A stretch of DNA of 64,000 nucleotides from Sorghum bicolor (lineage: Eukaryota > Streptophyta > Magnoliopsida > Poales > Poaceae): positions 45,765,110 to 45,829,109 of the forward strand of contig NC_012871.2 of assembly GCF_000003195.3 (NCBI RefSeq). Direction: 5' to 3'. Position numbers and translations under genes: made by a program. Below are positions 12,491-25,275 of this stretch, one piece after another (positions within the stretch are counted from its first letter, which is position 1; each line of letters starts with the position of its first letter). The notes beneath the pieces are model-generated. The model did no database searches. It was given only the letters and a program-made list of their open reading frames with translations, and was not told where the DNA came from.

Positions 12491-13457
12491 TAGTAGTGTC
12501 ACTACTATTGACCTTGATAGTTCCTTGATCTTTTTAGATATTAATTCGCAAGCGCACGAGTATTATCGTTTGTAGCATTTCACCTGATGAGTATTCGGGT
12601 ATCGTTATTTGTATTTTTCCAAAGGAAGGCATTTGATTAAGATTCTGATATGATCATAAACAGTGGTACTATGCAAATTAACCGGCTGTTCATACAGGGG
12701 TAAGGATTGATAGTAGAGATAGTGGACACACAAATGAGCTCATCTCAAATGATAAATAAAAGAGAAACTAATAAAATAAGATTTCTAAACGAGCACACAT
12801 TAATCAAGTATAGTCATGTTCCGGTTAGTTAATATTCATACAATTCACATAATTAGGATTAGTGCTAAGTGTGATATGGATCAGGAGAACATGTTTTTCT
12901 GGTCTGCCAGCAACCGTCATGCCAATTTAGACTCCTACATCCCAAACGAATAGGGGGGAATGCCAATGACGGATAGGGTTGTCACCACCTGTCGCCATCC
13001 ATCTCACTGAAGCAAGGGCCATGCAGACACGTGCCTCTCCATACCCAGGCACCTCGCCTACGTATGCAGAGTCTACCCAACTCACCCCGGGACTCCGACC
13101 CTACATATCAACAAGTTATGAATTGGGCACACCTTCCAATGCGATGAACCACCACATCCAAGATCCAACCTAACCCTAGCTTTAAATAAGTGAAATGTAT
13201 TTATTAGGCACAATGTTAATGATGACACTCTATTGACACATAGACTATACTCTAGTTCATATATCAATAGCATAATATCACAACTATAGTCTAGTTCATA
13301 ATCACGACTATAATTAAATAATGAGAGAATGAACTTGGAAGAACTCATGATTCTATTCATACCCGAAGTGGCCTTCTTCCAAGGAGTCAAGCTCTCTAAG
13401 GTAGCTTTGCGTTGCTCTTCTACTAACAAGAAAATAAAAGAACTACAACTAGAGAGA
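12491..13457 (-). repeat. 3' LTR of Athila-like element A (left copy)
   Basis: From TAGTAGTGTCACTA to about 13371 it aligns with 21270-22124 at high identity, including the ATTAAT-CGCAAGCGCACG and ACTCATGATTCT blocks. The right copy is cut at 22124 by element B, so the last 86 bases here have no partner in the window. The right boundary at 13457 is where LTR fragment G starts. Confidence 0.75.
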
Positions 13458-15998
13458 TGTAACACCCAAAAATTTTATTTATTTAAAATAGATGAAATGA
13501 ATTTAAATGAATTTATTTTGTGAGCATTTTCAATATAGGAAAATAAATAAATTTAGAGAAATTAAAATTAAATATAAGTCAGGTTAATATTTTGTTGCAT
13601 ACATGCTGGTGCATTTCTTTTATGTGATGAGTGGTTTTGAAGAAAGGAATTTGAATTCAAAAATTCATTTGGAAAAGAGTTTGAAAAATTTGTTGGAAAA
13701 TAAAAAGGAAAAACTTTTCTCTCTCCCCCTTTCCCCCTTTTCGGCCATTTTGGCCCAAAACCCCGCGGCCCAGCCGGCTCCCCCTCTCTCTAGCGGCTGA
13801 CGGGTGGGGCCCACCCGTCAGGTTCATCCCTGCCCCAACCGTCGCTCCCGAATTCCTCTCTCTCAGAGCAACCGCCGAAGCCCCCCCCCGCGTCCACGTT
13901 CTCCTCCCCTCGCGTCTCGGCTATGTAGTGGAGAGCGCCCGCGCCCGAAGCCGCTTCCCCCCCTCTCATTTTCTCCTCCTCGCTCTCTCATCTCGCGAGA
14001 GTTCTGAGAAGTCGCAGAAGAACCGCCGCCGCGACCGCCGCGTGAAGCCGCCGTCCCGAGTCGTTTTCGCTACGATTTGGCGCCGTGGTGAGCTTCATCT
14101 CCCTTCCCACTCCCTCCCCGTCCTGTTGCCGAGCGAATCGTGGCCCAGAGTCCCAATTCCGCGAGCTCCGACGGGACGTTCATGGCGCCGCCGTGAACCT
14201 TCTCGGAAACCGCCTCCTCGACCGCGTTTATGGGGTGGATTGGACTCGCATTGCTCTCCTCTTTCTCCCAGTGCGTTCGGAATCGAAAACCGTGCACCGT
14301 AGGTCCTTATTCTCTTGCTCCGACGAGCTTCCTTGAGGCTGGCCATGGTGGCCACCGTGTTCCGGAGCTGCCCTGTTCGCCGTCCCCTTCCTCTCTCTCT
14401 CTTTTTTTTATATATTTTTCTTTTAATCCAGCGTGTTCATCTGTGATCCAACGGCCTACAATGCCCCGTACCCCTTCGAGGGCATTTTTGTTAAAGAGTC
14501 CCCCAGGAATCCCATTTTTGCGCGCGCAGTCCTCGGCCAGAGGAATTTTCAGGATTTAATTCATTTATTTAAATTCGTTTAGACTCTGCTTTATTTACAG
14601 AATTGCCACCGCAATATTTTAGCTATAAAATCATCGTTTGAACTCCGAATCGATTCGTTCAAGTTGCGTTAGTTTCGTAATTTCGTAAGCTTCGCGTTGG
14701 TATCACTGTTGTTTAGGTTTACCACTGTTAGATTTCCTAGTTAATTACAAGTCCATAGATTGCTGTTGAAATCCCGTTAAAAGCGTAACTTTCGCGTCGT
14801 ATGTCCGTTTTTCGTGAATTTCGCGTTGACGTGATCGTAGCAGCATGTAGATGATTTTGGAAAACTTTTATTTAATTTATTTGCTGCTGGTGTATTGTTC
14901 TAACTTTAGGAATTGTTCTCATGCATGTTTGTCTTGGTATGCGTGATGATTGTGATGTATTGATCGAGCCCAAACGGTGAGGAGTATTTCGGGAGACCGG
15001 AGCTCTTTGGGGACCAGCAGGACCAGCAGGACCAGCAAGACCAGCAGGAGTACGTGAACCAAGGCAAGTATAGCATGGGCCTACCTTGTTGTCCTACTTA
15101 TTTTTAAGCATTTCACCCTGCATGTGTATAATATTGTAAACTATAAGGACATCCTAGTTGTTGATGACAATTACCTTGTTCCCGAGGGTTTTTATTGCAT
15201 ATGGGTAGAAGTGCTAGTGCTCTAACTCCAATTATATATGATCTGGAATCAGTGATGGAACCATGGTTAATTGATTAAACATGATTATGATAAATGGAAC
15301 CTAGGGCTATGGTACAAATGATCGTTGGTCATGTTGTCCTAGACCCTCCGTAAGGACTTATCTATCGGCAAAAGCTGGGACTTACAGTGCAACCGGGAGA
15401 GTCACATGGCTCTGACTTTACCTCAGTAATAGGACCTTTTCTAACTCGTTAGAGGTTACCCGAAAGGGCGCAAGAGGGGCTTGCCACTTTGGGTGTAGGG
15501 CTGCCCCTGTTTCTATGAGTATAGCCGCGATGGAAATGTGCCATAGAAAAGGGGGGTTTTCTACATCCGCCTGCTGAGGAAACCTCGCGGCCCTAAGTGG
15601 TTAGAATAGGCCTACGAAAGGCTTCATAGTGTACCCTGCCCGCTCACCTTGGTAGTGTTTGGGGGTCGACGGATCCCGGGCATATGGGCAACACGACTCA
15701 CGGTGAAAGTGCACAACCTCTGTAGAGTGTAAAACTGTTATAACAGCCGTGCTCACGGCCACGAGCGGCCCGGAAAACTCACAGAATAACTGGTTACTGA
15801 TGGCTTTATGGTACATGATGATGTATAATTATGCTTTAATGTGACTTAATGACTTACTATGGTTCTAATAACTGATCATATGGGATACTTGGGAGCTTAA
15901 GCATAAACTATAATAATTAATGATAAAACACTGACCCACTAAAAGTTGATGCAGTAAACTGAGTCTAGCCTGTTTGAGCCTCATAAATCCTCATGCTA
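13458..15998 (+). repeat. LTR fragment G (TGTAACACCC type, chromovirus-like)
   Basis: It starts TGTAACACCC, the same start as the chromovirus D LTR read on its own strand. The layout is also similar: an AT-rich lead, a GC-rich block at 13730-14560 with CT-rich leader sequence, then long non-coding sequence. A 9-bp minisatellite (ACCAGCAGG and variants, about four units) sits at 15015-15050. I could not find the TTACA end, so it is truncated or interrupted near 16 kb. The small ORFs in the GC-rich block are shadows. Confidence 0.55.
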
Positions 15999-18820
15999 CA
16001 TGAATTTGGTGTATAATCATTCCATAAAAAAAATCAAATAACTTTAACAAAGCAGTACTCCACATTGTTCATAAATGCAAATACCTCTCACAGTTTATAA
16101 GTAACTACGTAAGAGATGCATGAATTTGTGAACAATACAACCCCACTTTATTAAAATGGTTTGAAAATTTTATGGCCAGCTTATACACATATAGTCTGTC
16201 CACATACCATTTTTTAGGATTTTTGGGCCACATTACGATATTATTACTTTTTCTGCTGGAGACACCAAAATAAAAGTTTGAGTACTCTGTGATGAAACAC
16301 TTAAAAAGTTCAAGAAAATCATACCCGAAACTGGTTAGGTAATCTAGTTATTTTTTTAATATTATGTTAGGACGCACAGAGATCATATAGACCACAACTA
16401 GTATAATTTATATTTTAGATTTAAATGTATTTTACTATAAAAAGAAAAGGAAAAAGAAAAAAATTACGCATGTTGGGCCTGATAATGATGCTCGCTTTCA
16501 GCCCAATCCAAGTTTATCTCATGCCTGGCCATCCGATCAATACACGGACGGTTGATATTCAGTTGGCTTATTATAAAACCAACGCAAACCCTAAGCTCCC
16601 GTTCACCCCGATGCCTTCTCTGCAGCAGCCACCGTTGTCCACCCCACACCATCTCAGTTGCCTCTCTATGCACAACAGTCGTCGCCCTTGCCATTGGAGG
16701 ATTGGGGTGCCTCCTCATTCCTCGGATGCGCTACCAGTGGCCTCCATGAGCTGCTACCTAAGGGGGCCATCGCCGCGGCCGGGGGAGTGGCTGCCGCTGC
16801 CGCCGCTGGTATGGGAGGGGCCACTGCCGCCTGAGCCCTCACACGAGGGCGAACCGTATTGCCGCAAGGAGTAGAGACGTTCGCTCTGGGTCAGTACTCG
16901 TCCTTATCTTTCCTCTTGTCTTGCATCCTCTTTGGCTTCACTCACCACGCTGATGCTCACCATCGTGCTCACCTCAACCAGCACGGATCACCTTGGGGCG
17001 GGAGACTGATGTGGCTAGCCGGATCTAGTCCATCCATGGCAAGATCTAGAGTAGCCCCGACTAGCGGCACAAGCATGGGCATGGTAGCTATGCGCACATC
17101 ACGACTGGTGGACGCATGGGGTTTGGTGTCTGCGGCCACACCGTGCGATGGCTGGTGAGTGATTTTCTATTTGATTTTTTCATTCGGCCTAGCTGCCTAC
17201 GAAGTGTTCGATGGATTGTTTGACTAGTTCTCTGCACAATCGCTTACTCCAGCCTCTAGGCCATTGGTTGCATTGGATCCGACCTTTATCCAGTCATAGG
17301 GAAGTAGAGACGGGAGATACTAGTTGCATGGTTGAGTGATAAAGGAAAATCCCTCTCTGATTGAGCTTGTCCTTTTTTTTGGGGGGGGGTTGACAAAATT
17401 GTAGATCTATTTCAACTTTGAATGAAAACTGTTAGGTTTAGCAGCATCACATGACCAAACTGACAGCCTTTGTTCTTACCTGCAGGATTTTTCGAGCTAG
17501 ATGGAGAAGGCAAAATGTGTGTTTGAGAAGCTCAAAGGTATAGTTTTCTATCTTTGGCTGTGTTGGCAAGGCCGTGCACTACTGTGCCATATGTCCTGTT
17601 CGTAGGAAGCACCAACTGTAAGTTCTGCATGGCCATTGTTTGCGATATCACTTGCTTCGAATGAACGTCTAATTTGTTTTGGCCAGAACAAAATCAATCG
17701 ATAATGATTGGTTCCTTTTTATTCTTATATTGCTTTTGGTTCATTCCAAAATTTTAATGAAAGCACTATATTCCTAGAACAATATGCCTATTATTTTGCC
17801 TGTATAAAATTAAAATAAGGTAAACTGCTCAATTAGCTTTCGTTATCAGCTTTTCTTTTCTACTGCCTGATACATATGTTTGATTCTGTAATACACACCA
17901 TAAAGGTTACCTACATGTGAGCTGCTACTCTACAAGTAGTATAACACATTTGGTTGTCAGTGGTTAGTATTTGTTCACTTGTGCAATTAGAATATCAGAT
18001 CGGCTTTATGTGAGTGCTGTTCTACAAGTAGTCTAACTTTTTATTTTAATTTCAGGAAAATCCAAGTAACTTGATTATGCCGTCTACATGTGCTGGTTGA
18101 AGAGACAGAACAATCCTGCTAGTGTTTTATAGGAATAGTTGTTAATAAAATATCACAATGTATTTGGTATTATTGAAATTTTTGTTGTTATTGAAATACG
18201 ATGGCATATGCTAATTATGTATTTGACTATTCATCTGGACTTGTGTACTGGTTATGGTATTACAATGCATATGTTGCTGGATAATATATGTTGTAATAAA
18301 TTTATTAATAATTGAATTTACGTTGTATGTGCTGTAATAATCAGTTAAAAATAAATTAAAAAATGGGCGAAAACTAGAAAGTAAATATGCTAAAAATAAA
18401 ATATAAATGGGTTGGGCTCAAAATAGATTAAAAATGGGCTGAAAGCAGGCTAAAATGGCCCATCTTTAATGTTGGCCTATTACTAAATGGGATGGGATGG
18501 TGATGTCATCACTCATGTCATCATCTACGTAAGCAATTACGTAAGAATCCATAATGATGTGGCAATTAATCTGTGACGGTTATTTTTTGTCACAGAAAGT
18601 GGGCTCGGGCTGGGCTAACTAGGCCTCGGGCTCTATTGTGACGGTTTAAAACCGTCACCAATTAAGTTGATTTGTGATGGTTTTCGGTAAACCGTCACGG
18701 GGATCAATCCATGACGCTCAATGACGATCTTTGAAACCATCACAGATATTGTATAGTGACGGTTTTTTGATAATCCATGACGGAAATTTTTCGTCATGGA
18801 TTAACAGAATTCTTGTAGTG
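15999..18820. mobile_element. CACTA-type transposon, right end, with gene-like cargo
   Basis: The right terminus is ATTCTTGTAGTG, the inverted CACTACAAGAAT terminus of CACTA (CMC/EnSpm) transposons. The last 280 bases carry alternating TGACGGTTT / AAACCGTCA motifs, the subterminal repeats expected of this class. Inside, 16560-18150 looks like a captured or decayed gene: an AAACCCTAA-type box near 16582, a GC-rich first-exon-like stretch, a possible GT donor near 17155, a short ATGGAGAAGG stretch at about 17499 and an AATAAAAT near 18145. No protein family is recognisable. The left CACTA terminus was not found, so the left boundary is arbitrary. Confidence 0.5.
18560..18820. repeat. CACTA subterminal TGACGGTT / AACCGTCA repeats
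   Basis: At least six direct and inverted copies of the motif occur, for example GTGACGGTTTAAAACCGTCAC, a near-perfect palindrome near 18640-18660. Such motifs bind the transposase in known CACTA elements. Confidence 0.7.
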
Positions 18821-18830
18821 CTTCTTCTTC

Positions 18831-21017
18831 ATCTCTAGTGGGGCGAATGCGACTTCGACCTTTCTGTTCATCTTTGGTGTAGCTTCAAATTTTCTTGGAA
18901 CTTTTTCCTATCATGATGCCTTCTTTATCCTTGTATTTTCAACCTCTTTAGGAGTTCCCTTACCCTTTTTCTCTGAATTTTTCTTGTTGGTCTTCACAAG
19001 TTGGGGCTAGATGTACACCTCTTTGTAGTCCTTGGGGATTAGGATCGTACTTAATGTGGATCATTGAACATTGCTCTTTTCTGGGTTTAAACGAGAATTT
19101 TTCTTCTTTTCCATCGATGTTGAAGCTAATTTCTCCTGATTTAACATCGATCTATGTTTTTGCAGTACTTAAAAAGGGTTGCCTGAGGATGAGGGTTGAC
19201 TCTTTTGTGACATCCATATCTATTACCACAAAGTCTACCGGCACATAACAATCCCGAATCTTGATAGGTATGTCTTCTGGAATCCTGGCTAGATATCGTA
19301 GTGATGAATTGGCTAGTTGAAGCATCATTGTTGTGGGTGCTAATGGCTTATGGGTTAATCTGTCATAGATGGATTTCGGCATGACACTCACACTAGCTCC
19401 CAGATCGCACAAGGCTTGGTCAAAGTATTGGGTTTCGATGGAGTAGGAGATTGTAGGGCATCCAGGGTCCTTCTTTTTCTCAAGGTAGTCAAGTATAGCT
19501 ACGCTACACTCTTCTGTCAGTTTTACGACTGCCATGGATGGTAGTGGCCTTTTGTTGTTGATAATGTCCTTGATGTACTTTGCATATGAGGGTACATGTA
19601 AGACATCCATAAGAGGGACACTCACATGTATCTTCTCGATCATTTCCACGAACCATGTAATCTACTCATCCCCAGCTTGTTTGTGTGTTCTCGTGGGAAA
19701 TGGTAGATAACTTGTGTATACATAGTCCTGTGGAGCCGTCTCTTTTTCCTCTACCTCATCTTCATGTGCTTTTGATGGTTCTGCTTCTTTTCACCCTTTT
19801 TCTTTTCCTGCACCTTGGTTAGGATATGATGGCTCACGAGTGGTCTTACCCCCCCTCATGGTCACTGAGTTCACGTTTTTGCAAGATTTTTCTGGTTGAG
19901 TAGGAATTTTACCATTATTATTAATGGGGACTGTAGGAGCGATTTGAGCCAATTGCTTTTCAAGTATCTTATTAAAATTTAATTGGTCGTTTACAAAGGA
20001 AGTCAAGTTTTCTAGTTTAAAATTTATGCTACATCTTCTTAGGTTTCAGGGCAGTTGTTTCTCGAGTGGCCAACGTTTCCACAGACCTCACACGTCATGC
20101 CTGAGTCTATGGCGCTGATGGTGCTTGTCATGGCTTCCTTCTCTTGGGCATGATCATCCAACCTTTTCATCAACAGGTCTATTTTTGTGGCCAGCATATC
20201 TGTTTCTTTAACGGTATACATCCCTTTTTGTGTTTTCCTTTCCTCCCCAGCTCTGGTCCATCACCATCTTAGTCATCAATGCAGTGGCTTTGTTGATGGT
20301 GAGGGAGAGGAAGGCTCCTCTAGCAGCAGCGTCAATGTGCCCCCTACACATCTAGGTTAGCCCATCATAGAAATACTGGAGCACTAACCAATCATCGATG
20401 CCATGGTGTGGGCATGCTTGGATGTAGTCTTGTAGTCTTTCCTATGCTTCTAGAATTGACTCGGTGGTGTTCTGCTAGAAGTTGGAAATTCTTCCCCTCA
20501 GGGCATTGGATTTGCTCATGGGGAAGAACTTGGCGAGGAACGTTGCGGAACATTTGGCCCATGTGTTGACAGCTTCCTTTTCCTTGTAGAACCATTGTTT
20601 CACTTTTCCCGCAAGGGAAAAGGGAAACAGACGGAGCTTTATGCTTGCAGGTGCGACGTCTTTGATGACTATGGCGTAGCAGAGCTCGAGGAAGTGTTGG
20701 AGATGTGCGTTTGCGTCCTCGCTTGGCAAACCATGGAATTGGTTTGCCTACACCATCATGATGAGGCCAGTGCGGAGCTCAAAGTTTCCATTCCCAGTGT
20801 CAAGAACAGGCCTAGTGGGCACGTTGGCAACATTGGGAATAGAGTATTCACGGATAATCTTGGCCATAGTGGTAGTAGCGGATGGTGCAGGGTGGACGAG
20901 GTCATCTGTCAGTGGAGGAGATGTGGTACAGGAGGAAGTGGTTCGTGTACGACTCCTCCTCAGGATTGCCACTAGGTTGTCGACAAAGTTCTCTAGCAGA
21001 TCAGACCTAGTCATACA
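18831..21017 (-). pseudogene. Athila-like gag-protease of element A, degenerate
   Basis: Read on the minus strand, gag starts near 21014 (LLENFVDNLVAILRR). It continues through DANAHLQHFLELC, FPFSLAGKVKQWFY and FLAKFFPMSKSNALRGRI, the usual gag core of Athila-like elements. An intact zinc knuckle (CEVCGNVGHSRNNC, CX2CX4HX4C) lies near 20070. The retropepsin follows at 19649-19152 with catalytic ALCDLGASVSVMP and the flap-side FVVIDM and ILRQPFLST (normally ILGRPFL). At least six stops and frameshifts break it. No reverse transcriptase or integrase follows; the CACTA end at 18820 cuts in directly downstream. Confidence 0.85.
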
Positions 21018-21136
21018 CTATCCCTGTTTTCACCCACAACAGGAGAAAACAAGCAAAGTTAGCCTGCATAAACAATGACTACCTTGCATGCATACTATTA
21101 TGAACATATCATTATGAATCTTAATCATTTATGCCT

Positions 21137-21154
21137 TCCCTGGCAACGGCACCA
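21137..21154 (-). other. Primer binding site of element A (tRNA-Asp type)
   Basis: The minus strand reads TGGTGCCGTTGCCAGGGA, close to TGGCGCCGTTGCCGGGGA, which pairs with the 3' end of tRNA-Asp and is the usual Athila-lineage primer site. Two mismatches fit an old copy. Confidence 0.7.
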
Positions 21155-22124
21155 TAAATGCTTATTGGCATTTCTTAATGTAGTTACTAGGAGTAGGCAG
21201 AGAGCCTATCCCTAGCCACTACGCCCGAAATATTGAGTGTCGATTTTACTTAGAGACATCACTAAAGTATAGTAGTGTCACTAGTATTGACCTTGACAGT
21301 TCCTTGATCTTTTTTAGATATTAATCTGCAAGCGCACGGTCGTTTGTAGCATTTCACCCAGTGAGTATTCGGGTATTGTTATTTGTACTTTCCCAAAGGA
21401 AGGCATTTAATTAAGATTCTGATGTGATCATGAATAGTAGTACTATGCAAAGTAACCAGCTGTTCATACAGGGGTAAGGATTGATAGTAGAGATAGTGGA
21501 CACACAAATGAGCTCATCTCAAATGATAAATAAAAGAGAAACTAATAAAATAAGTTTTCTCGACGAGCAGACATTAATCAAGTATAGTCATGTTACGGTT
21601 AGTTAATATTCATACAATTCACAAAATTAGGATTAGTGCTAAGTGTGATATGGATTAGGAGAACATGTTGTACTAGTCTGCCAGCAACCGTCATGCCAAT
21701 TTAGACTCCTACATCCCAAACGAACAGGGGGAATGCCAAAGACGGACAGGGTTGTCACCACCTGCCGCCATCCACATCACTGAAGCAAGGGCCATGCAGA
21801 CTCTTGCGTCTCCATACCCAGGCTCCTCGCCTACGTATGTAGAGTCTACCCAACTCACCCCGGGACTCCGACCCTACGGACCGACAAGTTATGGGCACAC
21901 CTTGCGGTGCCTTGAACCACCACATCCAACCTAACTCTAGCTTTAATTAAGTGAAATGTCTTTATTAGGCACAATGTTAATGATGACACTCTATTGACAC
22001 ATAGACTATACTCTAGTTCAAATATCAATAGCATAACATCACAACTATACTCTAGTTCATAATCATGACTATAATTAAATAATGAGAGAATGAACTTGGA
22101 AGATCTCATGATTCTGTTCATACC
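21155..22124 (-). repeat. 5' LTR of element A (right copy, cut by B)
   Basis: Homology to the left copy starts at 21270. The 115 bases between it and the primer site have no match in the left copy, so one LTR has been trimmed. The copy stops at 22124, where element B begins with TGAAGGGTCG. The missing end should resume beyond the window. Confidence 0.7.
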
Positions 22125-23617
22125 TGAAGGGTCGAGATGGCGGACTAGAGGGGGGTGAATAGTCCTTTCTAAAACTTAAAGCGTCGGCTAACCGAAATAA
22201 GTGCATAATTAAAACTATCGTTCTAGCCAAGACTACACCCCTCTATCTAAGTTCTCTAGCACCTTGTAAAAGATCCTAAACAAGCAAACAAGGTGCTGCC
22301 TTAGCAAGAGCTCACCTAACCAATTCTAGATGCAAGGTCATACAAACCTATGTCACTAGTACTTTGCAAACCGGGGAGCTCCTACGCAACTAGTAAGCAA
22401 AAAGCACAAAGCTCCTAAGCTCACTAGCAATGCTCAATAACAAGGCAACCAATGACAAATTAGAAAGCGCAAAATACTTAGCTACACAAACTAAGCAATG
22501 TGACTAACAAGGTTGCACAAACCAAATTAGTCACGCATGGGGAACTACTTCTAGCTACACAAGCAAGAAGGTAACTAGCAAGCTACACAAGCTAACTAAT
22601 TACAAGACCAACTACACAAGCACAAACAAGAGAATGTAAAAACAAGCTTGTGTTAGGGACATGCAAACCAACGGGAAGAACAAAGTTGACATGATGATTT
22701 TCTCTCGAGGTTCACTTGGTTGCCACCAAGTTACGTCCCCGTTGTGTCGACGAACACTTGGTGGTTCGGCGGCTAAGAGGTGTTACACGAACCTCGTCCC
22801 CACTAGGACACCACAAGAACCTACCCACAAGTGAGGTAGCTCAATGACACGCATGATCCAATAGAGTTGCTCTTCACGATCCCCGCGCGGTGAGCACCTT
22901 ACCCCTCACAATCTCTTCTCCGGAGCACCGCATAATCTCCTTACGTGCTTCGATGGAGTCACAAGCCACCAAGCCATCTAGGAGGTGGCAACCTCCAAGA
23001 GTAACAAGCACCACCGGCTTGCAACACGAACACCTAGTGCCACTCGATGCAATTTCTCAATGCAACGCACTAGAATCACTCACTCGATATTGATTCGCAC
23101 TCTTGCAAGCACAAGTGAGTTAGAGGCTTAACTAGCACTCCCCAAGGATAGAAACTAAGTCCCAAGGGTGCTCTGCACCAGCCAAGGCCAGCCACCACTT
23201 CTATTTATAGCCCCAAGGGCTAAACTAGCCGTTACCCTTCACTGAGCAAAAGTCGACCACACCAGACTCGTCCTAGTTCACACCGGACGCGTCCGATATG
23301 AACCTGGACAGCGTTCGGTGCTCTCGACCAATTGAAAACTAGCCGTTGCCGCCAATTGTTACACGGCACCAGACGCTCCCTTTGGTCACACCAGACAGTC
23401 TCGGGTGGGACCGGATGAAAACTCAGAGAGCATCGCAAACTGAGCCAACACCGGATGCCACACTGGACGCACACACCGGATATGTCCGGTGTCACACCGG
23501 ACGCGTCGGGTATGCATCGGACCTAAACTCAGAGAGCTCTGCAAGAAGAGCTTGCACCAGATGCTAACTCAGACGCGTCCAGTGTCACATCGGACGCGTC
23601 TGATGTGCACCGGACGC
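22125..23617 (-). repeat. LTR of element B, first half (interrupted by C)
   Basis: It starts TGAAGGGTCGAG inside A's LTR and follows the solo LTR at 6210 block by block. It stops at 23617 in a CCGGACGC array and resumes at 62917 after 39.3 kb of nested elements. The GACGC at 23613-23617 is repeated at 62917-62921. Confidence 0.85.
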
Positions 23618-25260
23618 TGTTGGGTATTCTTAACATCATTACCAAAAGTAGACTTAGTTTTCTAATTCTAGTAACGGTGCCAAAAATGCCAAACCTATCC
23701 CTCATAGCACTTAAGCCAAGTTGTCATCCCCAGCATGACATGAGAGACGCGGTATTGAAATAGGCAATTGCTCTTCTAAATAAATAATGAATGGGATCTG
23801 CAAGCGCACAGATTAATACCGATGTAGCATTTTAACCGGGAAGTATTCTAGGTATCGTTATTTATATTTTTACCACTGGGAAGGGATTAGCAACCATCAA
23901 TATTGATTACAGAATAGAAAATGAGATTGAGTATCTATCATTGCATGTATAATTGAGAACATGTATCTAACTCTTTCATACAGGGATAAGTGTCACATAA
24001 AGGATATATGAAGTAATGAATAGTGACAAAGATAATTAACCTAATCAGCATAACTTAGCCACATAATAAATATGATAAGCACCTCAATTAGATATTCTAG
24101 TAAGTCATTAGCATGGAACTAGAACGAGCTACAAGAATATTTCCTAAGTTATTCTCAGCTATACAGTCTAGCATTATCATAGTTAGTGCAATTATACTTA
24201 GCAATCATTGTGAGACAAGATTACGCCCATGCATAGTGATATTATCAAGGTAAATGAGAAACATAGCAATCACTCCCCTGTAATAATGTTGCTCTGCCAG
24301 CCCAATACATGAGAGGGGGACTATATAAGAATCAATGAAGCTGTCACTATCACGAACTACCCCACGATCTGGCATATTGGGTACAATCACAGATAAATAC
24401 GGTATAAGCACCACGCCTACACAGTATCTATCATTTACCCATGGATCCAATGGATAAACGCTATACGATCCTAAACATGTATATAGATCCAATCTAACTA
24501 AGCCAAGTATATAACTATGATAAACTAAGAACAATATAATCTTGAATATAAGCAAGTAGAGCAAAGTCATAAGCAATATATTGAAGTAGAACAAAGTCAT
24601 ATTCATAATATTGAAGAACAAAGATGATTAGAGAACAATTAGAAGAACAATTAGAGAATTACCAAGAATCCTCTTGATAGATCCGGAAACCAATCAAAGA
24701 TTGACTCCTTCTAGTTCTAATCCTATGTAGCTATGCTAATCTAGATATCTATTTGATGTGGTGGCTCTAATCTTGATCAGAGGCTTCTTCTCCCTTGAGG
24801 AATAATGAATTAGGGTTGAGAGGCTCTCTCCTCCAGGGGCCAGGGGGTCTGGTTTTATAGTCCCTTCAAGTGAATATGGGCCGTTGGATCAAACCGACAT
24901 TGATTGAACGATTATCCTTGATCCTTTAGGTCGGTGGAGATTGATCCCGAAAGAGAGTCCTGTTTGGACTCCAACAGGGGGCGGGCGCCCAGTGCCTGGC
25001 CCCGTTCGGCCTCCGCTTCCTTCCCGTGGCTTCTGGAGTCTTCTAGATGTAAGATAATTGCGCGGCATGTTGATATCTCGATGTAATCCCGACGTGTGGG
25101 CCTTTCTTCCTTATTTCCTGATAACCCCCTGCAGAAATAGACAAACACCAAAACTCGTGGAATTCTGTTAGATAAATCCCTAAGTCTAGATGTTTATTTC
25201 ATTTGGATCCTTTTCTTTGTTTATTTGTTAATTAAATTTGATACCTAAGGACCGTCAACA
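23618..25260 (-). repeat. 3' LTR of element C
   Basis: It aligns with 61322-62916 from 23687 onward. The first 69 bases (23618-23686) are absent from the other LTR and include CGGTGCCA, a copy of part of the primer-site sequence. A TATAAAA box lies at 24853-24859 on the minus strand. The 138-codon hydrophobic ORF present in both LTRs (24205-24621) has no recognisable family and is not called as a gene. Confidence 0.9.
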
Positions 25261-25275
25261 AACTCCCCCAAGCTT
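25261..25275 (-). other. Polypurine tract of element C
   Basis: The minus strand reads AAGCTTGGGGGAGTT directly before the LTR start TGTTGACGG. The identical tract precedes the 3' LTR of F at 42788. Confidence 0.85.

Noticed and set aside
13804..14559. Cluster of Ser/Pro/Arg-rich ORFs in LTR fragment G
   Set aside because: Low-complexity CT-rich leader sequence; overlapping frames are equally open and none has a recognisable domain.
24205..24621. 138-codon hydrophobic ORF present in both LTRs of C (also 61840-62256)
   Set aside because: It is conserved only because LTRs are copies of each other. It overlaps the LTR promoter region in AT-rich sequence, has no recognisable domain and is absent from the related F LTR.
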